Positions 36,749 through 46,256 of a DNA stretch of 64,000 nt are shown here, piece by piece. How positions within the stretch are numbered: position 1 is the first letter of the stretch; each line of letters opens with the position of its first letter. Source of the stretch: Labrys okinawensis (GTDB lineage Bacteria > Pseudomonadota > Alphaproteobacteria > Rhizobiales > Labraceae); the NCBI RefSeq assembly GCF_002982075.1, contig NZ_PUEJ01000013.1:124001-188000 (forward strand), written 5' to 3'. A program made the position numbers and the translations under genes. The notes under the pieces are model-generated. The model ran no database searches. It was not told the origin of the DNA and saw only the letters and a program-made list of their open reading frames with translations.

Positions 36749-37168
36749 ATGGTGAGCGTGAAACGTGAAGGCCCAGCAGCCCTGCGCATTGTGGGGCGCA
36801 GCTTCCTCATCCTGGGCTTTGTCGGACTGCTGGCCACCCCGGTGCTCGGCATGAACGAATGGCGCAGCCCGCGCACGGCGTCCGCCGCCGGCACCATCGT
36901 CTCGGTCAATCCCTATCCGGTCGTCAGCTTCTCGACACCGCAGGGCAGCGTGATCCGCTTCACCAACCTCGTGCGCAGTTCCCTGCTGCACGAAGGCGAC
37001 AGTGTGACCGTCGCCTATAATCCGGCCATCCCGACCGACGCCACGCTGGACGGTCTGCTCGGGCGCTGGTTCTTTGCAGGCCTCGCCGCCTTGCTCGGTA
37101 CGGCCTTCCTGCTGGTCGGCGGGCTCACGACCGTCATCGGCCGCAGGCGCACCGCCGGCACGTCTTGA
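36749..37168 (+). CDS. DUF3592 membrane protein
   Basis: 139 aa with two membrane helices (about 15-34 and 107-130) flanking a small extracytoplasmic beta domain: GTIVSVNPYPVVSFSTPQGSVIRFTN, then GDSVTVAYNPAIPTDATLDG, the typical DUF3592 pattern. Function not established. It lies alone, its stop one base from the stop of the convergent secreted-protein gene (37170), so the two ends abut with no room for a terminator. Confidence 0.8.
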   Translation: MVSVKREGPAALRIVGRSFLILGFVGLLATPVLGMNEWRSPRTASAAGTIVSVNPYPVVSFSTPQGSVIRFTNLVRSSLLHEGDSVTVAYNPAIPTDATLDGLLGRWFFAGLAALLGTAFLLVGGLTTVIGRRRTAGTS

Positions 37169-37169
37169 C

Positions 37170-38669
37170 TCAATCGGGCTGCGGCAGGCGGAAGACCTGG
37201 TCGTTGACCTTCACGCTGTGGGTGACGATGTCGTAGGAGACGTTCCAGACCAGTTGCCCGTTCCCCTCTTCCTTGGCGAGCCCCTTCACGAAGGAGAGGA
37301 AGAACACCGCCTTGCGCGCGTCCTCGACATTGGCCTTGCTGAGGCCTTCCACCACCGCGTCGAAACCGGTAGCGGCCACCGCAAGGCTGGCCGTCGGCTC
37401 CGGATTGACGGCCGCGCTGCCGTTGCCCTTCAGGGTGTAGGCGGGAGCGGCGACGTTGAAATCGATCTTGTAGTTGAGATCGCCGTCGAGCAGCCGGGTC
37501 ATCAGCGCCACGGCCATCGTCTTGCTGAAAGGCGGGTCCTGCGTGGCATCGACGCCCCGGATCAGCACGTCCGCCATGCCGTCGAGACCGTTCAGCGACA
37601 GCTTGGTGGCATAGTTCGCCTCGGCCGGAACCAGCGAACGGGCCCATTCGGGCACCACGACCTCCGGGATCACCAGGCCGGAATAGTTCAGCGCATCGGA
37701 ATAGTAGCCCTGCTTCACCAGGCCGGTAAGGCCATAGGCCTGCCTGGCTTTGCCCAGCTTGACCTGGCCGAAAGGCAGGGTAACCACGAGGTCTTCGATC
37801 TGCGATGTGCTCGAAACCTCCTGCCAAAGCGGCAAAGCGGCGCGCAGCTTGGTCTTGAGGTCGTCCTGCGCCAGCACGATCTGGCCCTTGGACGGATGCT
37901 CGCGCAGGAAGGCGGCGAGGTCATAGATCGCTGCAAAGCGCATGCCCGTGGCCGAGAAGGTCTGCTGGCCGCCGGCCAGATCGAACGACACAGGGAATTG
38001 CGTGTCCTTCTTGTCCTGGACCTTGCCCTTCAGCCCCTGCAGCTGACTCTCGAACTTGACGTCGACACCATCATTCGCATCGGGCTCGCTGCTGGTCATG
38101 AAACCGAACTTGCCCGTCGACAGATCGATGTCGGCATCATGATTGCGAACCGTCGCCGCACCGCCGTCGCAGCCGACCGTCAGCGTGGCAAAGCTCATCA
38201 GCTTGGGTACGAACATGCCCTGACTGGCACAGGCGGCGAAATTGAAGCTGCCCGTCTCCGGGCTTTCCTTCCAGACGCGACTCCAGGCCATGGCGATGGG
38301 TGCCGGACCGCTCTTCACCACCCAATTGCCGTCGCTTTGCGGCGTCAGGCGCACCACGTAAGGGTTCATGCGCAACACTTCCGCGACGCCCTTGCCCTTG
38401 GCCTCGTCGAGCTTGCTGCCATCGAAGGACAGGGTCACGTCATAGCCATCGTCCTTGGGCGCGATGGTGATGAAACCCTTCTCGAACGGCACGGGGCCGA
38501 TATAGGACTGGAACGTCTCGGTCAGCTTGCGGGCACCTTCAGCAGTCGCGGGTTCGGCCAGGGCCGGCGCAGCGCCCGCAAGAGCCAGCACAACGGCGCA
38601 GCACGCAGCGGCTGATGACAAAGCCGTTCCCTTCTTCATGCGAAGCGCGACACCGTTCATGATCGACAT
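37170..38669 (-). CDS. secreted protein of unknown family, paralogue B
   Basis: 499 aa from the ATG at 38669 behind GAGGA; signal peptide with cut near ALAEPA (about residue 38). Related along its length to the product of 20003-21490: same EPAT start, FEKGFITIAP, LWQ-centred segment, VVVPEWARSLVP, NVAAPAYTLKG and FVKGLAKEEGNGQLVW. A Cys pair in the middle (AACASQGMF and VGCDGG) matches a pair in paralogue A (NCTGKGVF and MSCESA), suggesting a conserved disulfide. Divergence is large, so the duplication is old. No catalytic motif seen; purN lies 75 bp upstream on the same strand. Confidence 0.7.
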   Translation of the reverse strand: MSIMNGVALRMKKGTALSSAAACCAVVLALAGAAPALAEPATAEGARKLTETFQSYIGPVPFEKGFITIAPKDDGYDVTLSFDGSKLDEAKGKGVAEVLRMNPYVVRLTPQSDGNWVVKSGPAPIAMAWSRVWKESPETGSFNFAACASQGMFVPKLMSFATLTVGCDGGAATVRNHDADIDLSTGKFGFMTSSEPDANDGVDVKFESQLQGLKGKVQDKKDTQFPVSFDLAGGQQTFSATGMRFAAIYDLAAFLREHPSKGQIVLAQDDLKTKLRAALPLWQEVSSTSQIEDLVVTLPFGQVKLGKARQAYGLTGLVKQGYYSDALNYSGLVIPEVVVPEWARSLVPAEANYATKLSLNGLDGMADVLIRGVDATQDPPFSKTMAVALMTRLLDGDLNYKIDFNVAAPAYTLKGNGSAAVNPEPTASLAVAATGFDAVVEGLSKANVEDARKAVFFLSFVKGLAKEEGNGQLVWNVSYDIVTHSVKVNDQVFRLPQPD

Positions 38670-38744
38670 TTGATTCCTCGAAAATTCCATCTGAAAAGCT
38701 GAGTGCTAGCGAGCTTTCATAGGGCGACGACGTGGCCGCCGATG

Positions 38745-39376
38745 TCACTCGCAGAACAGGAGATCGCCGGGAGCGATCTCGACGCGCTCGCCCATGACCG
38801 GCGCCTCCCCGCGCGCCACCCGGGCAAGGGCGATCGGGTAGAGTTTGTGCTCGGCATGCAGCACGCGGGCCGCGAGATCCAAAGCCGTATCGCCCGGCAG
38901 CACGGGCACCGCCGCCTGCGCGATGATCGGCCCCTCATCCATGCCGGGCGTGACATAGTGAACGGTGCAGCCATGCAGGCGCACCCCGGCCTCCAGCGCG
39001 CGCTCGTGGGTGGCAAGCCCGGGAAAGGCCGGCAGCAGAGCCGGATGGATGTTGATCATCCGCCCGGCCCAGCTCTGGACGAAAGGCGCCGTCATCAACC
39101 GCATGAAGCCTGCCAGCACTACGAGATCGACGACATGGGCTTCCAGCCGCGCTTCCAGCGCCGCCTCGAAATCTGAGCGGCTCGCGAAAGCCTTGTGGTC
39201 GATCGCCTCGGCTGCGATGCCGGCCTCACGCGCCCGGGCCAAGCCGGGCGCACCCGGCCGATTGGAGATAACCGCAACGATCTCAACCGGATATGCCGGA
39301 TTCCTCGCAGCTTCGATAAGCGCGGCCATGTTGGAACCACGCCCCGAGATCAGGATGGCGGCGCGCTTGCGTCCCT

Positions 39377-39380
<4 letters not shown>
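38745..39380 (-). CDS. purN: phosphoribosylglycinamide formyltransferase
   Basis: 211 aa, third step of purine synthesis (GAR to FGAR, formyl from 10-formyl-THF). The phosphate loop ISGRGSNMAALIEA (about 11-24), the folate pocket GFMRLMTAPFVQSW, and the catalytic Asn-His-Asp triad in INIHPALLPAFPG and HYVTPGMDEGPII are all present. Its start overlaps the purM stop by 4 bp, and purM overlaps speB the same way, so speB-purM-purN is one coupled unit. Confidence 0.95.
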
Positions 39381-40446
<1,066 letters not shown>

Positions 40447-40450
<4 letters not shown>

Positions 40451-41430
40451 CTCCCGGCTTTGCCCTGCTTCCGCTCGGCAATCAAGCCCAGATAATGCTG
40501 AACCACGGTTGCACCCGCAATCGAAGTGATATCGGCATGGTCATAAGCGGGCGCAACCTCCACCAGATCGCAGCCGACGATGTCGAGGAAGCCGAGCCTG
40601 CGCAGGATCATCAGGGCCTGGCGCGAGGAGGGACCGCCGGCGACCGGGGTGCCGGTGCCGGGCGCATAGGCCGGATCAAGGCAGTCGATATCGAAGGTGA
40701 TATAGGCCTTGGCGTCGCCGACCCGTTGACGGATGCGCTCGACCACCTGGGCGACGCTGAGCGTCTCCAAGTCTTCCCCATAGAGGATCTCGATGCCGCA
40801 ATCATCCGGTGCATGGGTGCGGATGCCGATCTGGATGGAACGGTCGGGCCGGATGATGCCCTCGCGCACGGCTCGCGCCACGAAGGAGCCATGGTCGATG
40901 CGGCCCTCGTCATCGTACCAGGTGTCTTGATGGGCATCGAAATGCACCAGCGCCATCGGACCATGCTTGGCGGCATGCGCCTTGAGGAGCGGCCAGGTGA
41001 CGTAGTGGTCGCCGCCGATCGAGCACAGCATGGTGCCGGTCTCGATGATATCCAGCGCCTGCGCCTCGATACAGGCCGGGATCTCGCCATGGCGCGCATA
41101 ATCGAAGGAACAATCGCCATAGTCGACCACGGCAAGGTTCTCGAACGGATCGGCCTGGAAAGGATATTGCGGGTCACCGTCGAAGATCGCCGAGGCGCGC
41201 CTGACTCCCTGAGGTCCGAAGCGGGCGCCAGGCCGGTTGGAGACGGCGGCATCGAAAGGAATGCCCCAGACGGCGACATCGATGCCGGCCAGGTCGCGCT
41301 GGAACCGCCGGCGCATGAAGGACAGGATGCCGCCATAGGTCGGCTCGGTGGCGCCCCCGAGCACCTCCTTGCGGAAGACGGCGTTGTCGGTCGGGCGCGG
41401 GCGCTTGGGATCGTCGGTGGGGCCAGCCAT
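40447..41430 (-). CDS. speB: agmatinase / ureohydrolase
   Basis: 327 aa, arginase-superfamily Mn enzyme, normally splitting agmatine into putrescine and urea. Metal ligands are in CSIGGDHYVTWP (His), VHFDAHQDTWYD (Asp, His, Asp) and FDIDCLDPAYAPGTGTPVAGG (Asp, Asp), the ureohydrolase signatures. GGAGGAG just before the ATG at 41430 sets the start; longer readings cross the structured leader. First gene of an unusual speB-purM-purN unit. Guanidino-acid ureohydrolases share these motifs, so agmatine is likely but not proven. Confidence 0.88.
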
Positions 41431-41446
41431 GGGAATCTCCTCCAAG

Positions 41447-41543
41447 GCGTTTTCCAGAAAGTTGATCGACTTTCGATTAGGAAAACGCGTCGAGACAAAG
41501 AGGTAGAGAGAAGTGCGATTCGAAGACATCGCACTTTGCTCTC
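41447..41543 (-). promoter_or_regulatory. structured 5' leader of the speB-purM-purN mRNA (two hairpins)
   Basis: Hairpin 1 (41447-41488): outer 9-bp stem GCGTTTTCC/GGAAAACGC and inner 6-bp stem GAAAGT/ACTTTC around TGATCG, ending 16 bases before the speB start codon. Hairpin 2 (41506-41543): AAGTGCGAT/ATCGCACTT, extended by GAGAG/CTCTC with a small bulge. The tiered stems could be a regulatory RNA, or a dispersed repeat that landed here; sequences of this flavour occur in Rhizobiales intergenic DNA. Confidence 0.55.
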
Positions 41544-41692
41544 GCGTTGCTCTGCTTAACGAATATCGCCCCCGGCTTTAAGGGCAATGCGTGACAAAGG
41601 GAATATGCCCGCGGCATGGTCGCGGCCCCATCGGAACATCGCGCCGCCAATTTGGTTTGATGAAGTGGAACGGCTCGTCAAAGGAGGTTTCC

Positions 41693-42211
41693 ATGATCCT
41701 GAGAAAAGCCACTTACACCATCGCTCTCGTCACCCTGCTGGGGTTACCCACCGCGACTTTGGCGCAGCAGACCACCCCCGCGCCGACAGGCGCCGTTTCC
41801 TTCCTCACCAAGGCCGAGCCCGGCCAATACAGGGGCAGCCAGCTCGTCGGCGTGAAGATATACAATGCCAAGGATGAGAATATCGGCAATGTCAACGACG
41901 TGCTGGTCGACAAGAAAGGCATGGTCATCGGCGTGGTCATCGGCGTCGGCGGCTTCCTGGGCATAGGGGAGAAGAATGTAGCCCTGCCCTACAGCGCCAT
42001 AACCTGGAGCGACACCGCACCGGCGGCGCCTCAGCCCAGCGCGGGCGCTCCCGCGCCTGCCGGAACCCCATCGGCAGCCCCCGGGACTCCCGAGACCCAG
42101 CCCGTCAACCAGGTGCGGGATTATCCTGCCCGCGGCATGCTGGCGATGACCAAGGAACAGCTGGAGGCGGCACCCACCTTCAAATACGCCTCGGAAGCGG
42201 TCACCCAATAG
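41693..42211 (+). CDS. exported PRC-barrel domain protein
   Basis: 172 aa with a signal peptide (ALVTLLGLPTATLA, cut near residue 23). The PRC-barrel beta domain spans about 45-105 (GSQLVGVKIYNAKDENIGNVNDVLVDKKGMVIGVVIGVGGFLGIGEKNVALPYSAITW). A proline/alanine-rich linker (about 108-140) follows, then a short tail (MLAMTKEQLEAAPTFKY). Such periplasmic PRC proteins are common in Rhizobiales and often stress-induced; role unclear. AAGGAGG at 41681-41687 gives a strong ribosome site. Confidence 0.88.
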   Translation: MILRKATYTIALVTLLGLPTATLAQQTTPAPTGAVSFLTKAEPGQYRGSQLVGVKIYNAKDENIGNVNDVLVDKKGMVIGVVIGVGGFLGIGEKNVALPYSAITWSDTAPAAPQPSAGAPAPAGTPSAAPGTPETQPVNQVRDYPARGMLAMTKEQLEAAPTFKYASEAVTQ

Positions 42212-42383
42212 ATTGCTTGCGCGGCATCGGCCGGGATCGATGTGCTCGCTGGCTGATCGCGCCACCCTTCCCGGCTCGGCCCGCTTCTCGCCTTCCATGG
42301 CGGAAAGCGGGCCTGAACGGGCTATCGTCATGCGGTCTTCACCGCTAAGATCCGGCCTTCTCCCATCGAGCGCGAGGATCGTC

Positions 42384-42782
42384 ATGGAAATCAAACGGGG
42401 TGGCTCGCAGCCTTCCGGACGCGGAGCCGCGGACTGGTTCACGGGCGCCGTCCGCATCGACCCGCTGTTCAGCGCACCCCAGCCGGCCCGCGCCGTGGGG
42501 GCCAGCGTCACCTTCGAACCTGGCGCCCGCACCGCCTGGCATACCCATCCGCTCGGTCAGACCCTGATCGTGACCGCCGGCTGCGGCCTGGCCCAGCGCG
42601 AGGGCGGCCCGATCGAGGAGATCCGGCCGGGCGACGTGGTCTGGTTTGCGCCCGGCGAGAAGCATTGGCACGGCGCCACCCCCACCACGGCCATGACCCA
42701 TATCGCCATCCAGGAACAACTGGACGGCAAGGCGGTCGATTGGCTCGAACAGGTCAGCGACGAGCAATATACGGCCCGTTAA
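42384..42782 (+). CDS. cupin-domain protein (YhhW/quercetinase-like small cupin)
   Basis: 132-aa single cupin barrel. Motif 1 is VTFEPGARTAWHTHPLGQTLIVTAG (G(x)5HxH(x)4E-type with Gln in the Glu place), motif 2 is IRPGDVVWFAPGEKHWHGA. The two His of HTH and the His of KHWH would bind a metal. The N-terminal GAADWFTGAVRIDPLF and the terminal VDWLEQVSDEQY match the subgroup annotated as carboxymuconolactone- or (R)-mandelonitrile-associated cupins. Stand-alone gene; substrate unknown. Confidence 0.87.
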   Translation: MEIKRGGSQPSGRGAADWFTGAVRIDPLFSAPQPARAVGASVTFEPGARTAWHTHPLGQTLIVTAGCGLAQREGGPIEEIRPGDVVWFAPGEKHWHGATPTTAMTHIAIQEQLDGKAVDWLEQVSDEQYTAR

Positions 42783-42786
42783 GCAA

Positions 42787-42836
42787 CCTCTTGGAAACGC
42801 CGGACGCACGGAAGAGGTCGATCTGGAGATCGACCC
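42787..42836. repeat. variable-stem hairpin repeat, copy 2
   Basis: Tag CTCTTGGAAACG (about 42789-42799), then hairpin GGTCGATCT-GG-AGATCGACC (42816-42835). Same plan as the copies at 13.0, 56.1 and 59.7 kb: GGAAAC tag beside a stem with a CTGGAG-type apex. It could serve as the end of the cupin transcript. Confidence 0.65.
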
Positions 42837-42867
42837 TCCAGCCGGCTGTCATAATTGCAGATGTGCT

Positions 42868-44013
42868 CTAGTCATCCCCGGCGAAATCGCCCGACAGCCG
42901 CAGCCCTTCGAGCCAGGTTTCGCCGTCGCGTTTGATCACGCGGTGCGGCGCTACGCCGGAAAGGTCTTGGATGGCGTCCGCCAGGACCTGCGAATGCGTT
43001 ACCAGCCAGATCTGGGCCCGCCGCGAAGCACGCACGATCATGCCCGCCAGCGGTACCAGGAGATCGGGATGGAGACTGGCTTCCGGTTCGTTCAGGGCAA
43101 TGAAGGGCGGCAGCCGGGCCGACAGCAATGCCCCGGCCAGCGCGAGATAGCGCAAGGTGCCGTCGGAAAGCTCGCTCGCCTCGTAGACGCGCTTGGGATT
43201 GTCGGGAAAGGTCATGCCGAAGGAAGCCATACGATCGGGCATCGGAACCACCAGCCGGGCACCGGGAAAGGCTTCATCGACAGATTCGAACAGCGTTTCA
43301 CTGTCGGCACGGATATGGACGAGCGTGGCGAACACGGCCGCCAGATCGTGGCCGTCTGAGGCCAGCGTCGGCGTGGCCAGGGCATAGCAGGGCCGGCGCA
43401 GCGCTGAGTCGCGATCTGTGCGCAGGCCATGATAGAAACGCCACTCCAGGAGAGCACGGCGCACGGCGGCGAGGTCGGCCAGGCGATCGGCGTCATGCAG
43501 TGTCGCCAGCGCCGTTTCCGACGCCAGCAACGGCACTCCGAACGGACGCCGCTTGCCATCCGGGCCGGCGATGCTGACGGCCGGGCCCTTGCGCTCCAGC
43601 ACCGTCCGTTCGCGCCCGCCATGGCTGAATTTGAGGGTCTCGACCTTGACCTGAGGCTCACCGAGAAAACCGTTGCCCAGAATGGCCCCGCCGGATTGCT
43701 GCACCAGCCCGGCCTCGATGCGGTAGCGATACCGGGCGCTGTCGCTGATCAGGCCGACATCGAGGTGAATGCGGGCTGGCTCGTTCTTTGGGCGCAAGCC
43801 GGCCCACAAAGCTGCCGCCAATCCGCCTTCGCGAGCCAATTCATAGGCGAAACTGCCTTGTGCCGCCGCCTGTATCAACTGGAGGCCGCGATAGAGATTG
43901 GTCTTGCCCGTGCCGTTGGCGCCGACGAACACGCTGAGGTCACCGACCTCGAAATGGATCGAGCGCAGTGAGCGATAGCCCTTGAACCAGATATCTCGGA
44001 CGCTGAAGGACAT
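42868..44013 (-). CDS. AAA/ABC-type ATPase (COG4637-like, SMC/RecF-related head domain)
   Basis: 381 aa, a single ATPase head without long coiled coil. Walker A is VGANGTGKTNLYRGL (residues about 31-45); the signature-like YEASELSDGTLRYLALAGALL precedes Walker B/D-loop LPPFIALNEPEASLHPDLL; the H-loop is WLVTHSQVLADAI. Usual Walker B Asp-Glu reads Asn-Glu here (ALNEPE), common in this family. Related proteins are overcoming-lysogenisation or retron/abortive-type ATPases in some contexts, but there is no nuclease partner next to it and no defence cluster. Function unknown. Confidence 0.82.
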   Translation of the reverse strand: MSFSVRDIWFKGYRSLRSIHFEVGDLSVFVGANGTGKTNLYRGLQLIQAAAQGSFAYELAREGGLAAALWAGLRPKNEPARIHLDVGLISDSARYRYRIEAGLVQQSGGAILGNGFLGEPQVKVETLKFSHGGRERTVLERKGPAVSIAGPDGKRRPFGVPLLASETALATLHDADRLADLAAVRRALLEWRFYHGLRTDRDSALRRPCYALATPTLASDGHDLAAVFATLVHIRADSETLFESVDEAFPGARLVVPMPDRMASFGMTFPDNPKRVYEASELSDGTLRYLALAGALLSARLPPFIALNEPEASLHPDLLVPLAGMIVRASRRAQIWLVTHSQVLADAIQDLSGVAPHRVIKRDGETWLEGLRLSGDFAGDD

Positions 44014-44212
44014 GGCTCGGTTCCGAATCGAGAAGGACCGAGCTTGCCACAGAAGCTGTTTGAGGCCTCGTCTTGGATTGCCATTCCCTCAGGACGGAAT
44101 GATCCCCGCGCGCGATCCGGCTTCACGGCCCCAGCTGGGAGATTTCGATTTCGGGGGTCGACGCGGTGTCCGCCGCTCTGCCGGTATTATTCGAGCGAGG
44201 CGCCTGGCGCCC

Positions 44213-44395
44213 TCACCGCACCCGGCGTCCACCCCGACCGGACGGTTTGGGTGCGCGCCAATGGCTGATCGCGGTCGCCAAGGTGCTGTACCAGGCCCGG
44301 CTAGGCTCGATCGGCGGCATGGTTTCCGGCGAAGCCGGCTGCTCCCAGCGGCGCCGATAGGCTGTCTTGAAGAAATAGCTCGAGGGAATCATCAC
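44213..44395 (-). CDS. orphan 60-codon ORF behind a LacI-type operator
   Basis: Short basic protein: MMIPSSYFFKTAYRRRW at the N-terminus and GRGGRRVR at the end, with Pro-rich middle. GGAG lies eight bases upstream of the ATG, and a perfect 16-bp LacI operator (44416-44431) begins 21 bp before it. I do not recognise a family, but the fixed position between operator and a gene-free stretch (44014-44212) makes a real transcript likely. It could be the remnant of a larger operon removed by deletion. Confidence 0.45.
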   Translation of the reverse strand: MMIPSSYFFKTAYRRRWEQPASPETMPPIEPSRAWYSTLATAISHWRAPKPSGRGGRRVR

Positions 44396-44415
44396 GGGTG
44401 CTCCGCACTTGTGTT

Positions 44416-44431
44416 ATTGAATCGATTCAAT
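44416..44431. promoter_or_regulatory. LacI-family operator O1
   Basis: Perfect 16-bp palindrome ATTGAATCGATTCAAT with the central CG of LacI/PurR-type operators; 21 bp before the minus-strand 60-codon ORF. Confidence 0.8.
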
Positions 44432-44484
44432 ACTTTGTGCAAAAACAACCCGCAACTTGCGGGCAGATGGGACTTTTGCGAATG

Positions 44485-44500
44485 ATTGAATCGATTCAAT
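44485..44500. promoter_or_regulatory. LacI-family operator O2
   Basis: Identical 16-bp palindrome ATTGAATCGATTCAAT, centre 69 bp from O1, in the divergent promoter region. Confidence 0.8.
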
Positions 44501-44533
44501 CTTTACCGAAAAATCCATCGAAGGTCAAGCAAA

Positions 44534-44549
44534 ATTGAATCGATCCAAC
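44534..44549. promoter_or_regulatory. LacI-family operator O3 (imperfect)
   Basis: ATTGAATCGATCCAAC, two changes from O1/O2, centre 49 bp from O2 on the lacI-like gene side. A weaker site suited to autoregulation. Confidence 0.7.
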
Positions 44550-44667
44550 GACATGCTACAGTCGGATCCATCACTTCGCCCTCCCTACGGAGGGAGAAAC
44601 GAGACAGCACGGTGGTCGGCCGCCACTCCGGTCCGCGGAACATCGCGCAACGCAATGGGAGAAACCC

Positions 44668-45723
44668 TTGGACAAGGTCATAAGGCTGGCGGATGTGGCC
44701 AAGGCTGCGGGCGTGTCGCAAGGCACCGCCTCCAACGTCTTCAACCGCCCACGCCTGGTGCGGCCGGAAGTCCGCGAGCGCGTCGAGGCGATCGCAGCCT
44801 CGCTCGGCTATCGCGGGCCTGACCCCAAGGGACGCCTGCTGCGCGCCGGCAAGGTCAATGCGCTCGGCATCGTCACGGCCGAACCCCTGTCCTATTTCTT
44901 CGAGGATCCCTTCGCCCGCCTGATGATGGCGGCGATCTCCAAGGCCTGCGACGAACGCGGCGCCGGCATCGCGCTCGTCTCGGCCATGAACGAGCAGAAG
45001 CTGGCCTGGAACGTGCAGAGCGCCCTGGTAGACGGCTTCATCCTGTTCTGCATCGACGAAGGGCCGCGGCTGGTCGAGCTGACGCGCGAGCGCCAGCTGC
45101 CTTTCGTCGCGCTGCATCTGGGCACGCGCGATGAGGGCATCGCGGCCATTGGCGTCGACAATTTCGCCGGCGCCAAGGCCGCGGCCGACCATTTGGCGAG
45201 TCTCGGCCACCGGCGCTTCGCCATTCTCTCCATGCCCTTCGCCGACGACCGCACCGGCCCTGCCACCATGCGGGAAGTCGATGCCGCGATCTATTCGAGT
45301 TCGCGTGACCGCGTGCTCGGCTATTTCGCCGCCCTTGCCGAGCATGGCATCGATACCGCCGCCGTGCCGATCTTCGAAACGCAGAACGAGGAGGCGGATG
45401 TCGAGAAGGCGATGGCATGGCTGTTCACGGCCCCGTCCCCGCCGACCGCTCTCTTGGCCATGTCGGACCGCATCGCCTTCGCCGCCCTCGAATGGCTGCA
45501 GCAGCGAGGCCTGTCAGTGCCGGAAGACGTTTCGGTCATCGGTTTCGACGGCGTGCCGGAAAGCGCCTTCTCTGAACCGCCGCTCACCACCATCGCCCAG
45601 CCGATCGCAGCGATGGGCCAGCTCGCCGTCGAGATGATTCTCGACACGCCCGAGGAAACGGGCCGGCGGCAATTTTCGACCGAACTGATGGTGCGGGGAT
45701 CGACGGCTCCGCCCAAGCCTTGA
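44668..45723 (+). CDS. LacI-family transcriptional regulator
   Basis: 351 aa. The HTH and hinge (IRLADVAKAAGVSQGTASNVFNRPRLVRPEVRERVEAIAASLGYRGP) match LacI, with a non-standard recognition segment SQGTASNVF. The periplasmic-binding-like core runs about 65-345, with LGTRDEGIAAIGVDNFAGA and the family hallmark VPEDVSVIGFDGVPESAFSEPPLTTIAQP. Start is TTG at 44668 behind GGGAG; three operators lie 119-252 bp upstream. Effector is probably a sugar, but no sugar-uptake or catabolic genes are adjacent. It ends in a strong bidirectional terminator. Confidence 0.9.
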   Translation: MDKVIRLADVAKAAGVSQGTASNVFNRPRLVRPEVRERVEAIAASLGYRGPDPKGRLLRAGKVNALGIVTAEPLSYFFEDPFARLMMAAISKACDERGAGIALVSAMNEQKLAWNVQSALVDGFILFCIDEGPRLVELTRERQLPFVALHLGTRDEGIAAIGVDNFAGAKAAADHLASLGHRRFAILSMPFADDRTGPATMREVDAAIYSSSRDRVLGYFAALAEHGIDTAAVPIFETQNEEADVEKAMAWLFTAPSPPTALLAMSDRIAFAALEWLQQRGLSVPEDVSVIGFDGVPESAFSEPPLTTIAQPIAAMGQLAVEMILDTPEETGRRQFSTELMVRGSTAPPKP

Positions 45724-45734
45724 ACAGGCAACAA

Positions 45735-45758
45735 AAAACCCCGCCGAAGCGGGGTTTT
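45735..45758 (-). terminator. rho-independent terminator of rplM-rpsI (also faces the LacI gene)
   Basis: AAAACCCCGC-CGAA-GCGGGGTTTT, perfect 10-bp stem with a tetraloop, between two convergent genes. On the minus strand it is followed by a six-T run (TTTTTTGT), on the plus strand by four T, so it serves both but favours rpsI. Confidence 0.9.
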
Positions 45759-45778
45759 CGAAAGTGCTGTCCGGAAGC

Positions 45779-46252
45779 TTAGCGCTTCGAGAACTGGAAG
45801 GAGCGGCGAGCCTTGGCGCGGCCGTACTTCTTGCGCTCGACCACGCGGCTGTCGCGGGTGAGGAAGCCTTCCTTCTTCAGAGCCGAACGCAGTTCGGGCT
45901 CGTAATAGGTCAGGGCCTTGGAGACGCCGTGGCGCACGGCGCCGGCCTGGCCGGACAGACCACCACCGGCGACGGTGATGTTGATGTCGTACTGGCCGGT
46001 GCGGTTGGCGACGGTCAGCGGCTGCTGGATCAGCAGGCGCAGCACCGGGCGGGCGAAGTAGACGTCCAGCTCACGGCCGTTGACCGTGACCTTGCCGGCG
46101 CCGGGCTTGATCCAGACGCGGGCAATGGCGTTCTTGCGCTTGCCGGTGGCATAGGCGCGGCCATGGGCGTCCAGCTTCTGGACATGCTTGGGCGCTTCGG
46201 CAGCGGCAGCAGCCTCACCGAGAGCCTGCAGCGAATTGAGCGTATCGGCCAT
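45779..46252 (-). CDS. rpsI: 30S ribosomal protein S9
   Basis: 157 aa. The core is AYATGKRKNAIARVWIKPGAGKVTVNGREL and GQYDINITVAGGGLSGQAGAVRHGVSKAL, and the tail ends GRAKARRSFQFSKR with the conserved terminal Lys-Arg that touches the P-site tRNA. The ~30-residue N-terminal extension (LNSLQALGEAAAAAEAPKHVQ) is typical of alphaproteobacteria. It follows rplM by 4 bp in the conserved rplM-rpsI operon. Confidence 0.98.
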   Translation of the reverse strand: MADTLNSLQALGEAAAAAEAPKHVQKLDAHGRAYATGKRKNAIARVWIKPGAGKVTVNGRELDVYFARPVLRLLIQQPLTVANRTGQYDINITVAGGGLSGQAGAVRHGVSKALTYYEPELRSALKKEGFLTRDSRVVERKKYGRAKARRSFQFSKR

Positions 46253-46256
46253 CGGA

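Noticed and set aside
42868..44013. defence-system interpretation of the COG4637-like ATPase
   Set aside because: No nuclease, reverse transcriptase or toxin partner is adjacent, and the neighbours are ordinary cupin and LacI genes.
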